Below are positions 1-6,270 of a DNA stretch of 11,489 bases, piece by piece (positions within the stretch are counted from its first letter, which is position 1; each line of letters begins with the position of its first letter). A model generated the notes under the pieces. The model did not search any database. It was not told the DNA's origin and saw only the letters and a program-made list of their open reading frames with translations. The DNA is from Ochromonadaceae sp. CCMP2298 (lineage: Eukaryota; Sar; Synurophyceae; Ochromonadales; Ochromonadaceae). The translations under genes were made by a program, and so were the position numbers. The stretch is from positions 1-11,489 of the forward strand of contig MU634544.1 in NCBI GenBank assembly GCA_026770595.1, written 5' to 3'.

Positions 1-535
1 ACCGCGATTCCGGTCACGGAAAAGTCAGGACCCCCCAAAATTTTCCCCGCCCCGGAAAGTCGTTTTCGTTATGATTTTTTTCGGGTCGTTTTTTTGCACC
101 ACTTGAGAAGCTTGGTATCTGATCTGCAGAATCGGAAAGGCCAGCAGCTTATCCTTGATTTTACGCAGGGAGTTGAGTTTTGGTTCTAATCTTGTTCGAA
201 ATGTACTCGTCAGTCTCGACGAAGCTAGCTGCCCAGTATCGTACAGTCGTACGCTCGCCGATGGTCCTCCACCTCAATACAAGGATCAATCAGCCTTAGA
301 CTCCCTATTACACTGCCAGTACCTAAATTGAGCTGTCGCGTTTTCACCGTCTGCGTGCTTGCTGTTGAATATCAGTGCAGGAGATGGATGCTCATATCAT
401 AGTTGGTCGAGTTCGTGCTTCACTAGTTCCTTGCAGCTAGACAGGGCTGTGAGTGTTCGAATACATCTCCGTTGTGAGCGCTGCCGCATATTTCAACTGG
501 GTTGACAAATGAATGCTTCTGCTGTAGCTGATGAA

Positions 536-565
536 CGAGAATTGAATTGAGCGAGAATTGAATTG
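536..565. repeat. 14-bp direct repeat, two copies
   Basis: The 14-mer cgagaattgaattg occurs at 536-549 and again, without mismatch, at 552-565, with a 2-nt spacer (period 16). It lies in the A/T-rich spacer just upstream of the TATA-like motif at 588-594. It could be a paired protein-binding site or simple slippage; no function can be assigned. Confidence 0.75.
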
Positions 566-780
566 CCATGCTGAACGAACTTCTCCCTATAAAATGGGTA
601 CTGATCCTCTTTCCCTCCAGTGGCCAAGCGTTTTGACTTTCCGAGGATTTTTTAAAGGAAAATTCCCTTCTTTGAAAAGAATGGTCCCTAAAAAAAGCTC
701 GCGAAATTCCTCGAACGTTTCCTCGGGGCAACAGTGGGAATCAGCCTTACCGCGCCAAATAAGCGGGCTGAACATCCGGT

Positions 781-810
781 TTCGCAGGGGGGGGAACTCT
801 CCCCTGCGAA
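781..810. repeat. Perfect 10-bp inverted repeat (hairpin)
   Basis: The arms ttcgcagggg (781-790) and cccctgcgaa (801-810) are perfect reverse complements around a 10-nt spacer that itself begins with four more G. The G8/C4 composition would also allow the pairing to slide. There is no T-run after it and no nearby gene end, so it is not obviously a terminator. It might be a replication or recombination relic, or chance. Confidence 0.7.
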
Positions 811-1403
811 TTTTGGCGTTGCCGACCTGGTCAGTATTGGGTATTTTATAAATATTTTGACCCCTGTGATCTGTCTTTGAAACCCTCGCTCAATGTCCAC
901 GCAGGTCCGCCATCACTCAGGATACCGCTGCGCCTAAAAGGTGAAACAAGGGTCCAAAAGTTGCTCAAAACCCATGTTTGGCAGGTGGGGAACGCTATTA
1001 TCTCCGGGGGAGAAAAGTGGGTTAATTACCGCCGGGGAGAGTTTTCTTGCGGAAATTGAAACAGAGGAACTTTCTTTGCTCTTTTTCGGGGGAAATGGAA
1101 CTAATTTCTGCCACGAGTCTTTCAGATTTTGCCCCCCCAAAAATGTGAAAGGAAATATGGGTTTTAGATTGATTAGTGGTGCAGGAGTGGGAATTAATTG
1201 AACCTCACGATATATTTTGGGGAAGAGAAGTTTGGCGAGTTTTTTGAGAGAAGTGAGAGCACAGAAAACATAAGGTGATGAAAAGGAGATGTTGATGTCT
1301 CTCTCCTGCAAAGCAACACACCATCGGCTGGATACAGGCCAGCTGCTTGCTCTACCATTCACTGCCTCCTTGACCGCGTATTGGTAGTTCCCTACAGCAC
1401 AGC

Positions 1404-3818
1404 ATGTTGTCGCTTAGGCGAGTCGCTAGAAAGGTCGTGGTCGCCCCCGTGAAGACGAGTCGCAGATTCAACTCGGATACCACATGGCAGTCGTTCGCCA
1501 ATGTCGACCCGTGGAAGGTGTCTGCAGACTCCCCGCATACCATTCAGAATCTAGGTACGTATGCTGCGTCTATCCTTCTGTCTCCCCTGCCACCATTCAC
1601 CTGTATTGTGCACCACACACACACACACTCTCACTCACTGCAGTTCGAGGCCAATGGAAGTCGGCGGCGGCACAGCTGCCCATCGTGGACCCGTGGAACG
1701 GAGATAAGTTCATGTCCATCTCTGATACGAAGGAAAGTGAGCTTGATCCCTTCGTGGAGAGTCTAGCGCAGTGTCCCAAGTCCGGGCTGCACAACGCCTA
1801 CAAGAACCCGGAGCGCTATCGCATGTACGGAGCCGTGTCTGCGAAGGCAGCCTACATGATGAAGCAGCCCGAGGTGAACGAGTTCTTCATCAAGCTGATC
1901 CAGAGGGTGGCGCCCAAGAGCCACGTGCAGGCCAAGGGGGAGGTGGACGTCACGCAGCAGTTCCTGGAGAACTTCGGGGGAGACCAGGTGCGCTTCCTGG
2001 CCAGGTCCTTCGGAGTGGCGGGAGACCACGCGGGGCAGCTCAGCACGGGGCACAGGTGGCCCTTCGGACCGGTGGTCATCATCGCGCCCTTCAACTTCCC
2101 CCTGGAGATCCCCCTGCTGCAGCTGATGGGCGCTCTGTTCATGGGCAACAAGGTGTGCCTCAAGGCGGACAGCAGGGTGGCGGCGGTCATGGAGCAGGCG
2201 CTGCGGCTGCTGCACCACTGCGGCATGCCCATGCAGGACGTGGACTTCATCAACTCTGACGGGCCCACTATGCACAAGTTGCTGATGCGTGCTGAGCCGC
2301 GCATGACGCAGTTCACGGGATCCTCCAAGGTGGCGGAGCTGCTGGCACGAGACCTGCACGGCAAGATCAAGCTGGAGGACGCAGGCTGGGACTGGAAGGT
2401 GCTCGGCCCAGACGTGTCGGACGTGGAGTACGTGGCCTACGTGAGCGACCAGGACGCCTACGCCTACTCTGGTCAGAAGTGCTCTGCGCAGTCGGCGCTC
2501 TTCCTGCACAGCGCATGGGTGCAGGCGGGCTTCCTGGACAAAATAAAGACGCTGGCGGCCAGACGCAGCATCGCAGACTCCACCAGCGGCCCCGTGCTCA
2601 CCGTGACCAACGAGACGTGAGTAGTGAGATGCGCACCCCCTGCTCTTCCTGCCGTACCTCGACGCTGACCCCCTCCCTACCCCCTACCCTCACCCTACCC
2701 TTACCCCCTGCTGCTCCGCTCACACTACCAGGCTGCAGGCGCATGTGAAGGCGCTGCTAGAAATCCCCGGAGCCGAGCTGTTGTTCGGAGGGGACCTGCT
2801 CACGGACCACACGATCCCCGCCTGCTATGGATCCTTCAAGCCCACCGCAGTCAAGGTGAGAGCCTACACTCTGCATGTTGCACACTGCAAATTGCATGTT
2901 GCATGTTGCGCTGGGATACTGGGGAGTTGTCTTTTCTCCCACATCGCCCTAACCGCCATACACCATACCCACCCTACCCACCATAACCACTGTACCCACC
3001 CAAACCACTGTAACCACTGTAGATTCCCCTGAGCGAGATGCTGAAGCCAGGCACCTTCGAGCTGGCAACCACTGAGATCTTCGGACCCTTCCAGGTACGC
3101 ACCTCCCTACCCTAACACCCCCCTACCCTAACAACCTAACCCCCTGAGCCACTGATTCACTGATAGCAGACCCAGTCTCGTGCCTGCGTGCCTCTATATA
3201 ACCCCTATCTTTACTCTAACGCTAACTCTTACCTCTTCCCTGACCCTGCCCTGACCCTGCAGATCGTGGTAGAGTACGGGGACGGAGAGGAGGAGCTGGT
3301 GCTGCAGGCCCTGGAGCGCACCACGGCCCACCTCACTGCCGCCATCGTGTCCAAAGACATCATGTTCCAGAACAGAGTACGTACAGTGCGCCGCTGTCTG
3401 ATGTCAGATGTCCGCCCCTCCTACCCCTATCCCTCATCCCCTATCCCCACTAACTTCTCTTTGTGTCTGTGTTTGTCTGTGTGTGCAGATGCTGGGCGGG
3501 ACGGTGAACGGGACCACCTACGTTGGATTGCGCGCACGCACCACTGGCGCCCCGCAGAACCACTGGTTCGGACCCGCTGGGGACCCCCGGTGAGCTAGCT
3601 GCCCCCCTCCCCCCCTGCTTGTCCCCCTGAGAGATGTCTACCACCACCACCGCCCTAACCCCTCCAATCCCCTCCCCCTTTTCCTGTCTGCTCCTCTTCG
3701 CAGCGGCGGCGGCATCGGCACTCCCGAGGCCATCCGCATGGTGTGGTCCTGCCACCGCGAAGTGATCCTGGACCAGGGCCCGCTGCCCGCCAACTGGACC
3801 CTGCCCCCTCCCTCGTAG
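1404..3818 (+). CDS. ALDH12: Delta-1-pyrroline-5-carboxylate dehydrogenase, mitochondrial, plant/algal ALDH12 type (seven exons)
   Basis: This enzyme oxidises P5C (as glutamate semialdehyde) to glutamate with NAD+, the last step of proline breakdown in the mitochondrial matrix. Exons are 1404-1554, 1644-2616, 2732-2855, 3023-3094, 3263-3376, 3489-3589 and 3704-3818, joined at GTACGT, GTGAGT, GTGAGA, GTACGC, GTACGT and GTGAGC donors (phases 1, 2, 0, 0, 0, 2). They give 549 residues, close to the roughly 556 of plant ALDH12A1. The start is the first ATG after an in-frame stop at 1371. The first 25 residues are rich in Arg and Lys, lack acids and end in RRF-NS, a typical matrix presequence. Visible motifs: APFNFPLEIP with the oxyanion Asn201, FTGSS at 274-278 for NAD, KLEDAG with Glu295, SGQKCSAQS with the catalytic Cys330, and the C-terminal loop TTGAPQNHWFGPAGDPR. 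SPKSGLHN-type and LIQRV-type stretches match plant ALDH12 rather than animal ALDH4. All key residues are intact. Introns are C/T-rich and repeat-laden. Confidence 0.95.
1614..1628. repeat. (CA)n microsatellite in intron 1
   Basis: A short (CA)n run lies near the 3' end of the first intron (1555-1643) of the dehydrogenase gene and continues into a C/T-rich stretch that serves as the polypyrimidine tract before the acceptor CAG at 1641-1643. It is probably length-polymorphic. Confidence 0.85.
2669..2710. repeat. CCCTA-rich, telomere-like tract in intron 2
   Basis: Intron 2 (2617-2731) is dominated by imperfect copies of CCCTA, CCCCTA and CCCTCA. The tract is C/T-rich on the sense strand and lies just upstream of the acceptor at 2730-2731, so it may act as an extended polypyrimidine tract. 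A related tract recurs in intron 4. Confidence 0.75.
2872..3021. repeat. Two short repeat families in intron 3
   Basis: Intron 3 (2856-3022) carries tgcatgttgc at 2872-2881, 2893-2902 and 2900-2909, the last two overlapping with period 7. Further on, aaccactgta occurs at 2985-2994, 3003-3012 and 3012-3021. The last copy runs directly into the splice acceptor AG at 3021-3022. These look like products of local slippage and duplication inside the intron. Confidence 0.8.
3103..3144. repeat. CCCTA/CCCTAA telomere-like tract in intron 4
   Basis: Directly after the donor of intron 4 (3095-3262) the 13-mer ccctaccctaaca occurs twice, at 3105-3117 and 3121-3133, followed by aacctaacccc. The unit resembles the C-strand of TTAGGG telomere repeats with variants. 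Its position next to the donor means it is not the polypyrimidine tract of that intron. Confidence 0.8.
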
Positions 3819-4092
3819 ATGCGCAAGGACCTTAGCCTTTATCGGTGTCTCCCTCACCCCTCACCCTGTCGCGCGCTGATCTCTCCGTTTTTACGTGTTG
3901 GTTGTTCCGTTGGGCGCAATCTGTCCGGGACAAGTCCTGTGGGATAGTTAAGGCCTGTCCTCGTCTTATTTTTGTCGAGTTGAGACTGGCAGACTGGATG
4001 TCCACACCGGCTCCACTTACACAGTTAGCAGTTAGGAACCGCCAATTACAGTGTCATCAGTGTCATGAGAGGAGGTTATCAGCAACGTTGCA

Positions 4093-4120
4093 GTACTTGG
4101 TGTAACGTACTTGGCGTAAC
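4093..4120. repeat. 14-bp tandem repeat, two copies
   Basis: gtacttggtgtaac (4093-4106) is followed without a gap by gtacttggcgtaac (4107-4120), one mismatch. It lies about 280 bp past the stop codon of the dehydrogenase gene and could lie in its 3' UTR or just beyond. No role can be assigned. Confidence 0.8.
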
Positions 4121-4539
4121 GCACGAACCAAAGGAGATGCACGAAGAGCGCGTTATTAATTCATTATCGCACATGTAGTTACGAAGTGCTTAGAGCAGGC
4201 TGGCAGTGACCTGAGACACTCCTATGGCTGTATACGGCAGTAGGCGCCTGTGGTGGTTTGCACCGGCTCTACTTTCGAATTCAAGACGGGCCGTCCCCAA
4301 TTCGCGCAGCGGGTCTGCCCGATGTCATTCGTTTCTGGTCAAAGCCAGTCAAGCTTTTTTTGGGCCGTCTTCCCTGGTTCGAGGTAATCTGAAAGAGGGG
4401 ACGCGTCCCTAAGTTACAGTTCCCCTGAACTGACGTGGGACTAAAAAAGGGGTGCGAGGCAGTGTTCCCAAGAAAAAACAACCTCTTATTAGTTTTTAGG
4501 ATAATTAAAAAAATCAGTGGAAATGGATGACTGCCAATG

Positions 4540-4581
4540 AATGAGGGTAGGCTTCTGCATTCTTAATGAGGGTAGGGTTCT
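4540..4581. repeat. 17-bp direct repeat upstream of the desaturase-like gene
   Basis: aatgagggtaggcttct (4540-4556) and aatgagggtagggttct (4565-4581) differ at one base and are 8 nt apart (period 25). They lie 85 to 126 bp upstream of the start codon at 4666, a plausible place for promoter or leader elements. The G-rich core resembles the G-strand complement of the CCCTA tracts in the dehydrogenase introns. Confidence 0.75.
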
Positions 4582-4665
4582 TTAGGACACCGTTAGAAGT
4601 AGATATCAGCATCTCACGACTCCAAAGATCCCAGGAATCGACCCCACGCCCCACACAGAGCGAAG

Positions 4666-6039
4666 ATGAGCGCGCTGTCCAGCCGCACCCTGCCCTTCAT
4701 CAGCGGCAGCATCATGTCCATAAACTTCCTTCTCTTCTGGGCTGTGCCAATTATGGGAATGGGCAGTATCTACAAGCACCTGCTGAAGCCCTTTCTCCAG
4801 CCCATCTACTTGGCTCTGGAACAGAGTAAAGCTCTGAGGTCTTTCGCTGCGGCTCACATATACACCAAGCCGGAGCACGCAGACTTCTTCGTGATGTCTG
4901 CTCTTGTGCTGCTCAACTGCATGATCTCTATATCCTACGTTTTCTACTACCAGCTTGTTTATGGTCATCTGCCCGCCTGGCTGATCGCCGCGTACTACTG
5001 CTCCTGGGTCGGCCTCGGCGGTTCGATCATGGGGTCTGCGTATGGCTTGGCGCACAAAGAGGGCCACTATTACGGCCTATACCAGAAGTGGCTACGCGTC
5101 TACGTAGGCCACTTCTTCGAGAACTGCGTGGGGGTGTTCTTCGGGAACGTTCCGTGGAATTTCACCACCTCGCATGTGTACCTGCACCACCGACTGGACG
5201 GCGGCTTCGGAGACAGCTTCTACGAGTGGGACCTGGACCGCAGCAGCCTCAGCGACTTCATGCTCTACGTGCACCGAGTGCTGTTCCACATGGTGGGCTA
5301 CTCCTCTCTGAAGCTGCTGCCCAAGAGCAAGGCGGACCAGCTGAGAGAGGGCATCAGGACCTACCTGCTCACCCTCATCGGCATCCTCGCTGTCACGCGC
5401 AGCTTCGCCTTCTGCTTCTGGATCATCATCGAGCCGCTGCTCTGTATGACCTATTTCCTGGCGCTGATCAACATCGGCTTCCACGGCTTCGTGGAGTTCG
5501 ACTCTGCAGGCCAGCACGTGCAGTGCGTGAACAGCAGCACCATCATCGAGGGTGAGGACGACCTGTTCGGAGAGGACGACCACATGGCGCACCACTACAA
5601 CACTAGCGTGTACTACCGAGACCTCATCGCGCTGCAGAAGTCCAAGGAGCAGCAGTTCGCCGCCACCCGTGCCTCCGTCTTCCGCGGCCTGTCCATCGTG
5701 GAGCTGTCCATCTTCATCGTGCTGGGCCTATGGGACAAGCTGGCGGACCACTACGTGGACTACACAGGGCAGATGAGCAGGCAGCAGGTCAAGGATCTGC
5801 TCAAGGCGCGGGCGCAGCGCACAGAGACCTCCTACGAGCGGTACCAGAAGTTCCTGCGAGACCCCAGCGAGGAGGCGCGCAGGCTGCTGCAGGAGGAATC
5901 CATGAGGGCCCGCTGCGACTGTAGTGTAGCAGCGAGCAGTGTCCCGCACACAGACACAGCGGACACAGCGGAGGTCTGCACCGCGCCCACTGAGACCAAG
6001 GCTGCGGCTACGGAGGTGTCGGCTGCCGCTGCCCAATGA
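4666..6039 (+). CDS. Membrane fatty-acid desaturase/hydroxylase-like protein, subfamily unknown (single exon)
   Basis: This 457-residue polytopic membrane protein carries three histidine boxes of the di-iron membrane desaturase/hydroxylase superfamily: HKEGH at 130-134 (HX3H), HVYLHH at 170-175 (HX3HH) and HMAHH at 306-310 (HX2HH). Hydrophobic segments lie at about 15-33, 74-98, 104-127, 232-278 (probably two passes) and 343-356. The boxes fall on the same side in a plausible topology, and box 2 to box 3 spacing (about 136 residues) suits desaturases. A very acidic stretch, EGEDDLFGEDD, precedes box 3. The last 45 residues are a low-complexity Ala/Thr/Glu tail. The start is the first ATG after an in-frame stop at 4600, with A at -3. 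It has no intron, unlike the two large neighbours. By family it would oxidise a fatty acyl or other lipid chain in the ER or plastid membrane, using O2. Substrate and regiochemistry cannot be read; no cytochrome b5 domain is fused and no clear targeting peptide is seen. Confidence 0.85.
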   Translation: MSALSSRTLPFISGSIMSINFLLFWAVPIMGMGSIYKHLLKPFLQPIYLALEQSKALRSFAAAHIYTKPEHADFFVMSALVLLNCMISISYVFYYQLVYGHLPAWLIAAYYCSWVGLGGSIMGSAYGLAHKEGHYYGLYQKWLRVYVGHFFENCVGVFFGNVPWNFTTSHVYLHHRLDGGFGDSFYEWDLDRSSLSDFMLYVHRVLFHMVGYSSLKLLPKSKADQLREGIRTYLLTLIGILAVTRSFAFCFWIIIEPLLCMTYFLALINIGFHGFVEFDSAGQHVQCVNSSTIIEGEDDLFGEDDHMAHHYNTSVYYRDLIALQKSKEQQFAATRASVFRGLSIVELSIFIVLGLWDKLADHYVDYTGQMSRQQVKDLLKARAQRTETSYERYQKFLRDPSEEARRLLQEESMRARCDCSVAASSVPHTDTADTAEVCTAPTETKAAATEVSAAAAQ

Positions 6040-6270
6040 TTGGCTCGTGGCTATTCGTCTGCTGCGAGTGCATCAGGGCAGGCGCTGTTAGTATTATTCT
6101 ATCGCTGAGAGAGCAATGCCATATTATATTTGCCAGAGCAAGGCCACATTTTGATACGTAAATACATAACGACACTGAGAAAGAGGGAAGGAGGAAGAAG
6201 GCGTTGGGAGACGTGGACCCCTAGTCGGCTCAGCTCAATTGTAACTCTAGTTATGTGCTTATGTGCGGAG
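6040..6270. other. Convergent 3' spacer
   Basis: The 231 bp between two facing stop codons must hold both 3' UTRs. No AATAAA occurs on either strand; A/T-rich stretches lie at 6117-6131 and 6150-6172. An 8-bp unit ttatgtgc is tandemly doubled at 6251-6266, just beyond the CFAP61 stop. Read-through transcripts from the two genes would overlap here. Confidence 0.6.

Larger units (their letters stand above)
1..1403. other. Left spacer with no supported gene
   Basis: I find no recognisable coding region here. The open frames present are short, rich in Ser, Pro, Lys and Phe, resemble no family I know, and do not share the strong G/C third-position bias of the genes to the right. The stretch holds many A/T and G/C homopolymer runs (T7 near 91, G8 at 787-794, C7 near 1133), a 14-bp direct repeat at 536-565 and a perfect hairpin at 781-810. 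TATA-like sequences lie at 588-594 and 845-850, but they are about 810 and 550 bp from the next start codon. The right end should carry the 5' UTR and promoter of the dehydrogenase gene. A decayed mobile element is possible but cannot be shown. Confidence 0.6.
3819..4665. other. Spacer between the dehydrogenase and desaturase-like genes
   Basis: No gene is supported here. The first part should be the 3' UTR of the dehydrogenase; no AATAAA is present, although TGTAA occurs at 4101-4105 inside a tandem repeat. The second part should hold the promoter and 5' UTR of the next gene. Contents: the 14-bp tandem repeat at 4093-4120, a 12-bp palindrome gggacgcgtccc at 4398-4409, a small hairpin cagttc-ccct-gaactg at 4417-4432, a copy of the dispersed motif ggggtgcgagg at 4449-4459, an A/T-rich patch at about 4482-4517, and a 17-bp direct repeat at 4540-4581. 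A tRNA-like T-loop string near 4376 has no matching stem. Confidence 0.6.

Noticed and set aside
190-205. Possible tRNA T-loop (gttcgaaat string)
   Set aside because: No matching stems or acceptor arm can be found around it on either strand.
934-1362. 142-residue open frame on the minus strand in the left spacer
   Set aside because: Ser/Pro/Lys/Phe-rich, no known motif, no codon bias like the real genes and no splice or promoter context; chance is more likely.
1763-2509. 248-residue open frame on the minus strand inside the dehydrogenase gene
   Set aside because: It lies opposite the best conserved exon, including the catalytic region, and its His/Leu/Arg-rich composition is the usual shadow of G/C-rich codons.
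2669-3144. CCCTA tracts as a true telomere end or subtelomere
   Set aside because: The tracts are short, degenerate, confined to introns, and flanked by conserved exons on both sides, so the window is not at a chromosome end on this evidence.
3188-3598. 136-residue open frame that spans intron 4, exon 5, intron 5 and exon 6
   Set aside because: It is in the dehydrogenase frame only for exon 5; the rest is intron and a shifted reading of exon 6. Canonical splice sites and family similarity support the exon model instead.
4370-4395. Possible tRNA T-arm (ggttcgagg string)
   Set aside because: The flanks cannot form the five-pair T stem, and no A box, anticodon arm or acceptor stem lies upstream.
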